64,000 nt of DNA, taken from Photobacterium proteolyticum (GTDB lineage: Bacteria; Pseudomonadota; Gammaproteobacteria; Enterobacterales; Vibrionaceae). Positions 17,926 to 27,557 of the stretch are shown here, in pieces. The first letter of the stretch is position 1; the number at the start of each line of letters is the position of its first letter. The stretch spans positions 114,792 through 178,791 of the forward strand of contig NZ_MJIL01000075.1 in assembly GCF_001939735.1 (NCBI RefSeq). Reading direction: 5' to 3'. A program made the position numbers and the translations under genes. The notes under the pieces were generated by a model, which was given only the letters and a program-made list of their open reading frames with translations, ran no database searches and was not told the DNA's origin.

Positions 17926-19278
17926 TTGAAGAACTTAAAACAAAGCAATACACAAGCGCGCTTTAGTCCGTTAAACAGACGGCAGTTTATCCACACCGCC
18001 AGTATGCTTGGCGCGGCTGGCACTCTCTCCGTGTACGCGCCGGGTGTCCTTGGTACCCGGGATGCTGCCGATATTCCCCAAAACTCCGACCTTCCCTTGA
18101 AACTCGGTGTTTGCGGACCGTTCAGCGGCCCGGCCAAACAGACCGGTGATGCCATCAGACAAGGGGTCTTGATGGCACTTGAAGATGCCCTGGCAGCTGG
18201 TGAAGCCCCGGTAACCATCAATGGCGAACTGCATGATATTGAAGTTATATGGGTAGACAGCCAGTCAAGCCCGGAAATTGCCGTAAAAGCCACGACCGAG
18301 GCTATCCAACAGCAAGGGGTCAAACTGATGGTTGGGGGCTGGCATTCATCCGTCGCCTTGGCACTGATGGATATCACGGCCGATCTCAATACGATTCACC
18401 TTGGCCATCTGGGGGCATCACAGTATATCGCTGCCAAAATAAACGATGATCCCCAGCGTTACCGAGGCTGGTTCAAGGGATGGCCCTCACCGCCGAAACT
18501 CGCTGGCCTTTATGGTGCCCCTCTCAAGTATCTGTTGGAACATGGGCTTTGGCAGCCTGCCAACAGACGTGCGGCAATCTTGGTCGAGGATAGTGCCTTC
18601 GGACGAGGCTGGGGCGAAGCACTGATGCTCAGCCTCAAAGAGGCGGGCTTTAACCCTTTGCCCTTCGATACCGCGGCACTGGACCAGACCGAATTCCGTC
18701 AGTTGATCAACAAATACAAATCCGAGCAGGTCTCGCTGGTAGCCATGACATCAACCGGTGACGTTGCCGTCAGCAGCTTCGTCAAACAGTTCAAAGAGCT
18801 CGGCGTGAAAGCCTTGTTACTCGGCCATGGTCTGCGCTGGTTGAGTAACTGGCATGAAATGACGGGCGATGCCGCAAACTATGTGGTCGCGATGGACTCG
18901 GCCATGCCTATCGCGCTGTGGCAGAGGTGGTGGGTCAGGCGGTTTAAGACTAAATACGGCAAGGAGCCCACGATTCCGGCGGCGGGTTTTCACTACGACT
19001 ATACCCGAATGGCAATCAAGGCCCTCAATACCGCCAATTCATTGGACTTCGATACGCTGACAACCATCATCCGCCAGCTCCCCTATAAAGGGGTCTGGAA
19101 TTACTACCAGTTCTCGTCCGCCCCGGGACCGAACGCCCTATCTGCCAACGAGGTCATGACCGGTCCGTTTATGAAAGGCTTCTACCTGCCAATGGTCCAG
19201 CTATTCGACGGGCAGGCAAAAATTATCTGGCCGATAAAATATGCCGAACAACGTTTCCGGCAACCGCCCTGGATCTAG
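17926..19278 (+). CDS. Tat-exported ABC-type ligand-binding protein (amide/urea type)
   Basis: 450 residues. The N-terminus carries a twin-arginine signal (NRRQFIHTASMLGAAG), and the mature part is a type I binding fold like FmdD/UrtA amide or urea receptors (LKLGVCGPFSGPAKQTGDAI; VWVDSQSSPEIAV-like strand). The start is a TTG with AGG nine bases upstream; I found no better ATG. As with the lipoprotein on the other strand, no permease or ATPase is present. The stop is 27 bp before the antiporter, so the two form an operon and this protein may report ligand to the cyclase or antiporter. Confidence 0.82.
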   Translation: MKNLKQSNTQARFSPLNRRQFIHTASMLGAAGTLSVYAPGVLGTRDAADIPQNSDLPLKLGVCGPFSGPAKQTGDAIRQGVLMALEDALAAGEAPVTINGELHDIEVIWVDSQSSPEIAVKATTEAIQQQGVKLMVGGWHSSVALALMDITADLNTIHLGHLGASQYIAAKINDDPQRYRGWFKGWPSPPKLAGLYGAPLKYLLEHGLWQPANRRAAILVEDSAFGRGWGEALMLSLKEAGFNPLPFDTAALDQTEFRQLINKYKSEQVSLVAMTSTGDVAVSSFVKQFKELGVKALLLGHGLRWLSNWHEMTGDAANYVVAMDSAMPIALWQRWWVRRFKTKYGKEPTIPAAGFHYDYTRMAIKALNTANSLDFDTLTTIIRQLPYKGVWNYYQFSSAPGPNALSANEVMTGPFMKGFYLPMVQLFDGQAKIIWPIKYAEQRFRQPPWI

Positions 19279-19305
19279 GCCTGATGCATAACAGGAGGCG
19301 ATGGC

Positions 19306-22158
19306 ATGCATGAGACATTTCTTTTGGTGCTGGGACTGATCGGCCTGCTGACGATTGCCAGCCTGCTGCTGCCAATTGCCAACAGGATCAACTTCCCCTA
19401 CACCGTATTGCTCGCCGTTGCTGGCTCCCTGCTGGGCGGGATCGTACTGGCTACCAGCAACCTTGACCCGCCGGGGATCCTCGGGGACTTCCTCACCTCG
19501 CTCGAGGCCTTGGATATCACTTCGGAAGTGGTTTTTTTCGTCTTTTTGCCCGCACTTATCTTCGAGTCCGCCCTGAATATCAATGCCCGTCACCTGATGA
19601 CAGATATCGGCCCTATTTTATTGCTGGCCATTCTCGGCCTGCTTATTTCAACTATGCTGGTCGGGGTCTTTGTCTGGAGCGTGTCGGGAGTCAGCCTGGT
19701 AGCCTGCTTGCTGCTCGGGGCTATTGTCTCTGCCACCGATCCCGTTGCCATTGTCGCCATTTTCAAAAATCTGGGTGCCCCCAAACGGCTGACCATACTG
19801 GTTGAAGGCGAGAGCCTGTTTAATGACGCGACGGCCATCGTCCTGTTTACGATTCTGGTCACCATACTGCTCGGCAACTCCGACGCGGGGGTCATCTCTG
19901 CAGCCGGCAAATTTCTCGAGGTGTTTTTCGGCGGTATACTGGTTGGCCTGCTCGCCTCCTGGGCAGCCGCCTCCCTGATCGGCAAACTGCGCAATATGCC
20001 GTTGGTCGAAATCACGCTCACTATTTGCCTTGCCTACCTGAGCTTTCTGCTCGCCGAGCACTACCTGCATGTCTCGGGGGTCATGGCCGTCGTCACCGCA
20101 GGTCTGGTTATCAACTCATTCGGTCGTACCCAGATCTCCCCGCATACCTGGCATACACTGACCGAGACATGGGAAGAGCTGGTCTTTTGGGCCAATTCAC
20201 TGATCTTCTTCCTGGTGGGCCTGATAGTCCCCAAGGTACTGGTGGACTTTACCTCGGCACATTTTATCTCGTTGATCGCCCTGACTATCGCCGCCTTTAC
20301 AGCCCGCACCGCCGTGCTGTATTTGGTGCTGCCGTTTCTCAATAAAATCGGCCTGGGGCAACAAATCAGCCTGGCCTTTCGTACCGTCATGTTATGGGGC
20401 GGACTACGTGGCGCCGTCTCGCTGGCCCTGGCGCTGGTGATCCTCGAAACACCGGGCATCTCAGATGACATCAAGACCTTTGTCGCCTCTCTCGTGACCG
20501 GCTTTGTGCTATTCACACTGTTTGTCAATGCCCCGACCATGGGAGCAATGATGCGCTTTTTTGGACTTGACCGGCTTCCTCCGACAGAGCGGATGATCCG
20601 CAACCGCGTGATGGCATTATCGATTCGGCGGATCCGCGAAGGACTTGAGCATGCCGCCCACACTGACAACATCAAGCCAACCATCGCCACCGGTGTCGCA
20701 GACATCTACGAGCAGCGCCTCAACAGGGTTGAACACTCGATGTCAAAAGGCGAGCAATCCGATACGGTGACCCTTGGAGTCGGGTTAAGCACACTGACCA
20801 ACCATGAGCGCCACCTTTATCTGAAACGTTTCTCGGACGGATTGGACTCGGCCAAAATTACCCGTTCATTGCTGTTCCATGCCGATGATTTGCAAGACGG
20901 TATAAAAATCGGCAACGTCCGGGGCTATCAGGAAGCTTATACGGATACACTGAAATTTGGTGTGATGTGTCGATCAGCCCTGTGGCTGCAGCGGACTATG
21001 GGATTCTCCCGTCCTTTGGCAATCCAGCTCGCCAATCGTTTTGAAGTCCTGAGCGTTCACGAAACAGCGGTCATTGCACTGATAGAATACTGCCATGACA
21101 AAATCCCCCCCTTGTTTGGCGAAAACCTGGCCTTAGAACTCGAACCTCTGCTCATAGAGCGCCTGCAGGCAATCCAGCAGACCCTGGATGCGCTGCGACT
21201 ACAATATCCAGAATACGCAGAAACCTTGCAAAAACGTCACTTAGTCCGTGTTGCCCTGCGCCTTGAGGAAGCCAGCTACCACCAAATGCTCGACGAAAAT
21301 ATTATCAGCCAGGAAGTGTTTAATGATCTGGTTCGCGAGCTGGACAAACGTAACCGTATCATGGACCGTCAACCCAAATTGGATCTCGGCCTCGAACCGG
21401 ACAAACTCGTCGCCAAGGTGCCATTTTTCGCCAAGACAGGCGCAGACCAGATCAGTGAAATTGCCGATATGCTTACCCCCCGGCTCGTGGTTCCGGGCGA
21501 GTGTATTATTACCCGGGGAGAGCCGGGCACAGCCATGTATTTTATCTCCAGCGGGGCTGTCGAGGCCGCAACCAAACCTCAGCCCGTCCGCCTCGGCAGC
21601 GGTAATTTCTTCGGCGAACTGGCATTACTTACCCAAGAGCCCCGCAGTGCAACCGTTACGGCAATAAGCTATTGCCAATTGCTGGTTCTGCAGCTGGACG
21701 ACTTCAATCGCATTATCGCAGCTCACCCTGATCTTCAGGCGCACATCACCCAAGTGGCCAGTAAGCGATTGGATAATAATGCTCTCATCACCAAGGTCCC
21801 TTTGTTCGCCTCGCTAGATCACAGCGCCATTAAGGCAATAGCCAACCAGTTAAAATCACGCATGGCGGCGCCAGGTGAGAAAATAATTGCCCGGGGAGAG
21901 GCTGGCGATGCCATGTTTTTTATTGCCACCGGCAATGTTGAAGTCATAACTGGCAAGCAAGTACCTGTAAAGCTAAGCGCCGGTGAGTTCTTCGGCGAAC
22001 AGGCCCTCCTCTCGGAGGAACCCCGTAATGCTGACGTTATAGCGACCGACTATTGCGAGCTGCTGGTATTACCCAAACAGGACCTGTTTTCCCTGCTAGA
22101 CACTCAGCCAGATCTCAAGACCCGGCTCAAATTGAAAGGTAACAGCCGAAAGCGTTAG
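19306..22158 (+). CDS. Na+/H+ antiporter (CPA1) with two C-terminal cyclic-nucleotide-binding domains
   Basis: 950 residues. Residues 1-420 are a CPA1 exchanger of about twelve helices with the ion-binding NDATAIVLF segment and FLPALIFESALNIN. A cytoplasmic helical linker (420-695) follows. Two tandem CNB domains lie at about 700-815 and 829-945. Both keep the phosphate-binding cassette: FFGELALLTQEPRSATV in the first and FFGEQALLSEEPRNADV in the second, each with the Glu and Arg that contact cAMP/cGMP. The expected action is Na+ (or K+) for H+ exchange gated by cyclic nucleotide. Its neighbourhood with an adenylate cyclase makes cAMP the likely ligand. Confidence 0.9.
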   Translation: MHETFLLVLGLIGLLTIASLLLPIANRINFPYTVLLAVAGSLLGGIVLATSNLDPPGILGDFLTSLEALDITSEVVFFVFLPALIFESALNINARHLMTDIGPILLLAILGLLISTMLVGVFVWSVSGVSLVACLLLGAIVSATDPVAIVAIFKNLGAPKRLTILVEGESLFNDATAIVLFTILVTILLGNSDAGVISAAGKFLEVFFGGILVGLLASWAAASLIGKLRNMPLVEITLTICLAYLSFLLAEHYLHVSGVMAVVTAGLVINSFGRTQISPHTWHTLTETWEELVFWANSLIFFLVGLIVPKVLVDFTSAHFISLIALTIAAFTARTAVLYLVLPFLNKIGLGQQISLAFRTVMLWGGLRGAVSLALALVILETPGISDDIKTFVASLVTGFVLFTLFVNAPTMGAMMRFFGLDRLPPTERMIRNRVMALSIRRIREGLEHAAHTDNIKPTIATGVADIYEQRLNRVEHSMSKGEQSDTVTLGVGLSTLTNHERHLYLKRFSDGLDSAKITRSLLFHADDLQDGIKIGNVRGYQEAYTDTLKFGVMCRSALWLQRTMGFSRPLAIQLANRFEVLSVHETAVIALIEYCHDKIPPLFGENLALELEPLLIERLQAIQQTLDALRLQYPEYAETLQKRHLVRVALRLEEASYHQMLDENIISQEVFNDLVRELDKRNRIMDRQPKLDLGLEPDKLVAKVPFFAKTGADQISEIADMLTPRLVVPGECIITRGEPGTAMYFISSGAVEAATKPQPVRLGSGNFFGELALLTQEPRSATVTAISYCQLLVLQLDDFNRIIAAHPDLQAHITQVASKRLDNNALITKVPLFASLDHSAIKAIANQLKSRMAAPGEKIIARGEAGDAMFFIATGNVEVITGKQVPVKLSAGEFFGEQALLSEEPRNADVIATDYCELLVLPKQDLFSLLDTQPDLKTRLKLKGNSRKR

Positions 22159-22304
22159 GCCCCAAATTAAAAAACCGAAGCAATAAGGTGCCACCTTTTC
22201 TTAATGATGACTCAAAATAACCACTTTTTTTATCTAGATTTTATATCAGGAGGTAATTGACGAATGGAATAAAGCGTCCGAACCCAAAGAGGAAAAGAGA
22301 AACA

Positions 22305-22472
22305 ATGAAGAAACTCATCATAATAATTACGATAAATATCATTCCTTTATTAGTTCTTATACTCAGTGTGCTAGGCACTAATTGTAGTTCTTCATTTCAT
22401 GGGGGGGATAACCGCCAGACTGACATCGAAACTCAATCAAGCTTCAGTTTACACTGTAATTTCAGCGACTAA
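22305..22472 (+). CDS. Small hydrophobic hypothetical protein
   Basis: 55 residues starting MKKLIIIITINIIPLLVL, a lysine-plus-hydrophobic signal or membrane segment, then a short polar part with two cysteines. GAGG lies about ten bases before this ATG. The same frame could start upstream at 22257. I recognise no family. It sits in the 400-bp gap between the antiporter and the convergent end of the polysaccharide operon and could be spurious. Confidence 0.35.
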   Translation: MKKLIIIITINIIPLLVLILSVLGTNCSSSFHGGDNRQTDIETQSSFSLHCNFSD

Positions 22473-22559
22473 CTGCCATTAGTACAGCGATAATGTCATC
22501 TGTTTTCTGCCTGACAAGTTCACCACTCTACCTGACTCAACGTTCAGTCCGGGAAGGAA

Positions 22560-23978
22560 CTATAAATACCCATCAGGCGCATCAAGGCGTTCAATATCAT
22601 CATCATCGAGATAACTGCCTGTTCGCACCTCGATAATTTCCAACATCACCTTGCCCGGGTTTTCAAAAGAGTGCGGAGAGCCAATTGGAATGTAAGTTGA
22701 TTCATTTTCTGACAGTAAATAGTTCTTATCACCGTTTTGGACTCTGGCCGTCCCGGTCACCACAACCCAATGCTCGGCCCGGTTATAATGAACTTGTGTC
22801 GTCGTTTTTTCCCCCGGCTTAACTCTCACTTTTTTCACATGGTATCGATGGCCTTCGGTAATCGCATCATGCGATCCCCAGGGCCGGAAAACCTCCTGGT
22901 GTTGCAAACATTCATTACGCGCCGACTGCTGCAGTTGGGTCACCACGTGCCTGACTTCCTGAACTTTGTGCTTGTTAGCAACCAAAATAGCGTCTTTGGT
23001 CTCGACAACAATCAGATCATCCGCCCCCACCACAGACACCAAGCGGTGTTGTGCGTTGATATAGCAGTTACGGCTACTTTGCGGGAACACATCGCCAGCT
23101 ATCACATTGCCGTTATCATCTTTACGGTTGATATCCCATAGCGCTTGCCATGAACCGATATCACTCCAGCTGGCGTCCATAGGAACTACCGCAACATTTT
23201 GCGATTTCTCCATGACGGCATAATCTACAGAGTCACTCGGACAGGCACGAAAAGGCGCATCCCCCAAGCGAACAAAATCTAAATCCAGACTTCGTTCCTC
23301 AATGGCCTCCTTACAATGCGCCAGTATGTCAGGGTGATATTTCTCTAGCTCATGGAGAAATGCTGACGCTTTAAATAAGAACATACCGCTATTCCAGAGA
23401 TATTCTTCCGATTTGACATATTGCTCTGCAGTTTCGAGATCCGGCTTCTCGACAAAGCCTTTGACCTGAAAAACCTCTTCAGACAAAGCCTTACCAATAT
23501 TGATATAGCCATAACCAGTCTCTGGCGTGGATGCAGTACAACCAAATGTCACAAGCTTACCTTCCTCTGCAACAGGAATGGCTCGTGACACGGCATCCGT
23601 AAAGCCTCCCGGATTAAGAATGGCATGATCAGCCGCCAAAATAAGCAACAGCGGATCTGATTGCAGCTCCAATGCCATCAAAGCCGCTGCCGTGATCGCA
23701 GGGGCCGTATTACGCCCGACAGGCTCAAGAACAATCCCGCAGTGATCATAGTGGCGCTGGCGCAACTGCTCGGCAACAACAAACCGATGTTCCTCATTGC
23801 AAATGATCATCGGTGAAAGACAAGGTAGCGGAGCCAGCCTGGCAATGGTTTCCTGCAACATCGAATCCTTTCCCATCAAAGGCAAAAACTGTTTAGGGTA
23901 TAGTGAACGAGAAAGAGGCCATAATCGCGAGCCCGAGCCCCCAGCCATGATCACAGGAAGCAGTTCGACATTATCCAT
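22560..23978 (-). CDS. manC: Mannose-1-phosphate guanylyltransferase / mannose-6-phosphate isomerase
   Basis: 472 residues, the standard bifunctional length. The N-terminal nucleotidyltransferase signature GGSGSRLWPLSR is at about residues 13-24, and a type II PMI cupin occupies the C-terminal ~150 residues (FRPWGSHDAI, KPGEKTTTQVHYNRAEHWVV). It makes GDP-mannose, a donor for mannose or derived sugars such as fucose or mannuronate. It is the last gene of the long minus-strand polysaccharide operon, two bases after the previous stop. It implies that the polymer contains mannose or a GDP-mannose-derived sugar. Confidence 0.93.
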   Translation of the reverse strand: MDNVELLPVIMAGGSGSRLWPLSRSLYPKQFLPLMGKDSMLQETIARLAPLPCLSPMIICNEEHRFVVAEQLRQRHYDHCGIVLEPVGRNTAPAITAAALMALELQSDPLLLILAADHAILNPGGFTDAVSRAIPVAEEGKLVTFGCTASTPETGYGYINIGKALSEEVFQVKGFVEKPDLETAEQYVKSEEYLWNSGMFLFKASAFLHELEKYHPDILAHCKEAIEERSLDLDFVRLGDAPFRACPSDSVDYAVMEKSQNVAVVPMDASWSDIGSWQALWDINRKDDNGNVIAGDVFPQSSRNCYINAQHRLVSVVGADDLIVVETKDAILVANKHKVQEVRHVVTQLQQSARNECLQHQEVFRPWGSHDAITEGHRYHVKKVRVKPGEKTTTQVHYNRAEHWVVVTGTARVQNGDKNYLLSENESTYIPIGSPHSFENPGKVMLEIIEVRTGSYLDDDDIERLDAPDGYL

Positions 23979-23980
23979 AT

Positions 23981-25090
23981 TCAGTCTCCTTGATGATAAA
24001 GATCGGCATAAGCGCCAACCATTGCCAGTTGGCTGAAGTGTAGCTCAACTCTTTCCCGTGACATCTGCCCCATGCCATCACGCAAGGCCTGGTCATGAAA
24101 GAGATTTAGCAAGCTAGTGGCCAGCGAATCACGATCCTGGCTTTCCACACCGAATCCGGTTTCTCCTTCCAGAACCACTTCCCGGATCCCGCCGACGCGG
24201 GTCACCACATGAGGAACGCCCATCGCCATCGACTCAAGCAGCGTGACCGGGATCCCCTCGGCTATCGACGACATCGCAAAGACATCAAAACACGCATAGT
24301 AATCCCGGACATTTTGCTGCCTGCCGGCAAAGATGACTTGCCCGGCATGCTGAGCATCACGGTCTGCCATGGCTTTCAGCGCCGGCAGTTCATCGCCACA
24401 GCCAACAAGAATCAACTCAGCCTGTTGCGAAAAATCGCGGTCTTGATGGCATGCGCGTTGAAAAGCGTCAATAAGCAACTTTTGGTTTTTTATTCCCTGC
24501 AGGCGGGCGACATGGCCGATAATAAATTTATCCGTATTCGGCTTTCGAAAATGCGGTGAGAAGTACTCAATATCCACCCCGTTGACGATCAAGGTCAGTT
24601 TGCTTTTATTAATGCCCACATCAAGCTGCAGCCATTGGTACAGATCATTTGACACTGCAACAACATGATGGATAACCCATGAGCTGATCTGGCGAAGATA
24701 ACGATATTTGGCCACTTTTCCGAACGGATCATAGGTATCTCTTCCATGTTCGGCATGAACCCGCAGAGGCACCCTTGCCAGCCATGCCACCCATTGGTAC
24801 TCGATAGTGCCGAGATTATAGGTATGAAAAATATCCGGTTTGCTATCGGCAAGAATCCGGTAAAGACGCGGATACAACGACAAATCGTTGCCCGGCTTCT
24901 TGTTCAGCTCAATCACGGTAACCGAAGGCGGCAACTCCTTGACCAACTCTCCAGCCTGGGTCAACGTCACTATCGTATGCTGATACTGCCCTCCCAGCTG
25001 GTTGATGCAATTAACGATAATCTTTTCCAGCCCGCCGACGTGAAAGCCGTGGACAAGATGGCAAACATGTTTATCGACTTCCCTATCCAT
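23981..25090 (-). CDS. Glycosyltransferase family 4, exosortase-A-system stp2 type
   Basis: 369 residues. The N-terminus VCHLVHGFHVGGLEKIIVNC and the C-terminal AEGIPVTLLESMAMGVPHVV (the EX7E nucleotide-sugar motif) define a GT4 GT-B enzyme. The N-terminal HVGGLE pattern resembles the sugar transferase called stp2 in exosortase-A/PEP-CTERM polysaccharide loci. It would add one sugar to the lipid-linked repeat unit on the cytoplasmic face. It lies 33 bp after the upstream glycosyltransferase. Confidence 0.8.
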   Translation of the reverse strand: MDREVDKHVCHLVHGFHVGGLEKIIVNCINQLGGQYQHTIVTLTQAGELVKELPPSVTVIELNKKPGNDLSLYPRLYRILADSKPDIFHTYNLGTIEYQWVAWLARVPLRVHAEHGRDTYDPFGKVAKYRYLRQISSWVIHHVVAVSNDLYQWLQLDVGINKSKLTLIVNGVDIEYFSPHFRKPNTDKFIIGHVARLQGIKNQKLLIDAFQRACHQDRDFSQQAELILVGCGDELPALKAMADRDAQHAGQVIFAGRQQNVRDYYACFDVFAMSSIAEGIPVTLLESMAMGVPHVVTRVGGIREVVLEGETGFGVESQDRDSLATSLLNLFHDQALRDGMGQMSRERVELHFSQLAMVGAYADLYHQGD

Positions 25091-25123
25091 TCAACACCTT
25101 TTCATTATGGCCTGGCACATCTA

Positions 25124-26305
25124 TCAATTTGACTTCACGACAACATCTTGTATGGCGTGACGTTTATCTCGTAATAACTGCTGAAAGCGCAGAACGATTT
25201 TTGCCGCATTCTGGTGCCAGGTGAGCTGCCGATTTTCAATAGTCTCAACCGCCTGTTGCTGAACATCAGCCTTCAAATCAGGCTCAAACACCAACCGCTT
25301 GATGGCTGCCAGCATCTGCTGGTTATTACCCTCTTCAAATAACAAGGCATTCGACTCATGTGTTAGCAATTCTCTGATATTGGGCGAGTCGGGAGCGACT
25401 ACCGCCTTGCCTGTCGCAAGGTACTCAATCAGCTTCAGCGGTGAGCACCAGGGGGTGACTGCCGGTTGCAGAGCAATATCAATTTGTGCCAGCCATTCGG
25501 GCATCTCTTCCCGACTGACCAGACCGGCGATACATAGCTGCTGATCGATATGTAATTCACGGGCTTTTTGCTGCAATTCATCCAATACCGAACCGATACC
25601 GACAATCAACAGCACCAGGTTAGGGTTTCTCATCTCGGCTATCGTTTCGACAACCAAATCCAATCGATGCCACTCGCGGCAAAAGCCGACAAAACCAATC
25701 ACGGTTTTCCCCGTCAGATCCGGCAACCTGTCGTAATGGGTGATCACATTAAACTGGCTGGCATCAATCCCGTTAGCCAGCACCGTGACATCACTCTTTC
25801 TGACACCGGCCTGATATAAATAATCGGCCAGTACATGCGTCACCGGCAAAATATGGTCGGCATTGCGCCAGGCATAAAGCTCGGACCACTTGGCCAGCAT
25901 CGGCAGGTGGATCCCACCATAAGCTGCACGTTCCTTGTATAACGGCGAGTTAACCTCCAGAATCAACGGCAGCTTGAACAACTGCTTAGCCCAGACCCCC
26001 GAAGGCAAAAACAGGTTATAACGCTCGTAGACAGCATCTGGCCGATGCTTCCTGATAACCTGTACCAGTTTCACGAAGTCATAGAAGCTATAGCCAAGCT
26101 CAAGCAGTTCACTGACAAAACCAGGCAAAGCATGGCGGAGCCTCGACATCCAGCCGCCATCATCACCAAACTCGGTCGCATCCGAAATCGTCGGGGCAAC
26201 AATGATAACCTCATGACCCTGTTGCCTCAGAGCATCAATGATCGCCTCGATATGAACAAACTGCCCATCCCTTGAAGCCACCCGGTGGTGATAAAGTATT
26301 TTCAT
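25124..26305 (-). CDS. Glycosyltransferase family 4
   Basis: 393 residues, GT-B fold. N-terminus MKILYHHRVASRDGQFVHIE, donor-site motif PWCSPLKLIEYLATGKAVVA near residue 300. The start overlaps the stop of the preceding gene by four bases, so translation is coupled. Acceptor and donor sugars cannot be told. Confidence 0.82.
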   Translation of the reverse strand: MKILYHHRVASRDGQFVHIEAIIDALRQQGHEVIIVAPTISDATEFGDDGGWMSRLRHALPGFVSELLELGYSFYDFVKLVQVIRKHRPDAVYERYNLFLPSGVWAKQLFKLPLILEVNSPLYKERAAYGGIHLPMLAKWSELYAWRNADHILPVTHVLADYLYQAGVRKSDVTVLANGIDASQFNVITHYDRLPDLTGKTVIGFVGFCREWHRLDLVVETIAEMRNPNLVLLIVGIGSVLDELQQKARELHIDQQLCIAGLVSREEMPEWLAQIDIALQPAVTPWCSPLKLIEYLATGKAVVAPDSPNIRELLTHESNALLFEEGNNQQMLAAIKRLVFEPDLKADVQQQAVETIENRQLTWHQNAAKIVLRFQQLLRDKRHAIQDVVVKSN

Positions 26306-27555
26306 ACTGTTACCTCTTCGTCGTTCATATCGGCCTCTGTGTCTCGGCGTAATAAAGGGTCATCAGGTTGATCGTTACCCAACAGCTCAGAAAAAATCCG
26401 ATACAGTTGTTCCGTAGTTTCATCCCACGAAAACTGTTCGGCATAGTGCCTGGTTTCGGCACGGGAAAGCCGGGTATTGAGGAGTTGCTCAATCGCAGCC
26501 GCAATATCTCGGCTATTACGCGCCACCAAGACACCCGCCTCACGGGCTTTGACGACCTCCGGCGTACCCCAGATATTGGTCGCCACGACAGGGGTTCCGC
26601 AGGCCATTGATTCCAGTAATACGTTGGCCCAGCCTTCACGACTTGACGCCAGCACAGATAAATCGGCAGCCTGAAAGTAGCGGGCGAGTTCCGGCTGGGA
26701 AAGCGCGCCGAGAAAGGTCACCCGGTTGGATACATGCAGCTTCTTGGCCAGTCGCTTCAACCGTGATTTTTCAGGCCCCATTCCGGCAATAAGCAACTGT
26801 GCCTCCGGGTGCGCCTTCATGGCTTCAATCACAAGGTGATGCCCTTTGCGCTCGATAAGCAGTCCGACCGAGAGAAAGACAGGCACTTCCATGGGCAGCT
26901 TCAGCTGCTGTCGAACATCGCGCTGTTGTTGTTCATCGGCAAAGGAAAAAAGCTCTAAATCGACACCATTACGGGACGCTGACACCTTTTCCGGCGCTGC
27001 CCCCAATGCAATCATTTCCTGCCGAAGTGCTTCGCAGACCGCCAGATTATGGCTACTGGCCTGAAAGACCTCCTGAATCTGTCGCCGTGGCGTGTCGTAC
27101 TGAGGGATCAGGTTGATATCCGAGCCCCTGGCCGTGACGGTAAACGGCTTGTTGAGTTTTCTCGCGACCTCGGCAATGGCTACACCATCCGGATAGAAGT
27201 AATGGCCGTCTATCAAATCAAATTCATAGCCCTCTGCCATCAGCGCCTTGATTTGGCGATACAAAACAAATGCCATGGTTTTAGGCGCCAGTGTCATACC
27301 GATCTTGGGGATCACCACATAACGGGGGTGATAGACCGGCATACCAAAGCGCTTCTCAAAAGAGGGGGCTTTGGCAAAAATACTGTACTGACCAAAGATC
27401 GCTGATTTAAATGGGAACCAGGGAACAGGTGCGATGACCGTTATCTCGGCCTCGGGGTAGCGCTTGCGCAGTTGCTTTAACCGGGTTTCGACAAACACGC
27501 CATGCTTGGGATCGGCAGCATTCGGAAACAGGCTGGTAATGGTCAGAATTTTCAT
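26302..27555 (-). CDS. Glycosyltransferase family 4
   Basis: 417 residues from the ATG at 27555 (MKILTITSLFPN), which has GAGG eleven bases upstream and sits two bases after the amidotransferase stop; the frame extends to 27600 but that part overlaps the neighbour. Donor-site motif REGWANVLLESMACGTPVVA near residue 315. GHYFYPDGVAIAEVARKLNKP is typical of the colanic-acid-like group. It is part of the repeat-unit assembly set. Confidence 0.85.
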   Translation of the reverse strand: MKILTITSLFPNAADPKHGVFVETRLKQLRKRYPEAEITVIAPVPWFPFKSAIFGQYSIFAKAPSFEKRFGMPVYHPRYVVIPKIGMTLAPKTMAFVLYRQIKALMAEGYEFDLIDGHYFYPDGVAIAEVARKLNKPFTVTARGSDINLIPQYDTPRRQIQEVFQASSHNLAVCEALRQEMIALGAAPEKVSASRNGVDLELFSFADEQQQRDVRQQLKLPMEVPVFLSVGLLIERKGHHLVIEAMKAHPEAQLLIAGMGPEKSRLKRLAKKLHVSNRVTFLGALSQPELARYFQAADLSVLASSREGWANVLLESMACGTPVVATNIWGTPEVVKAREAGVLVARNSRDIAAAIEQLLNTRLSRAETRHYAEQFSWDETTEQLYRIFSELLGNDQPDDPLLRRDTEADMNDEEVTV

Positions 27556-27557
27556 TG

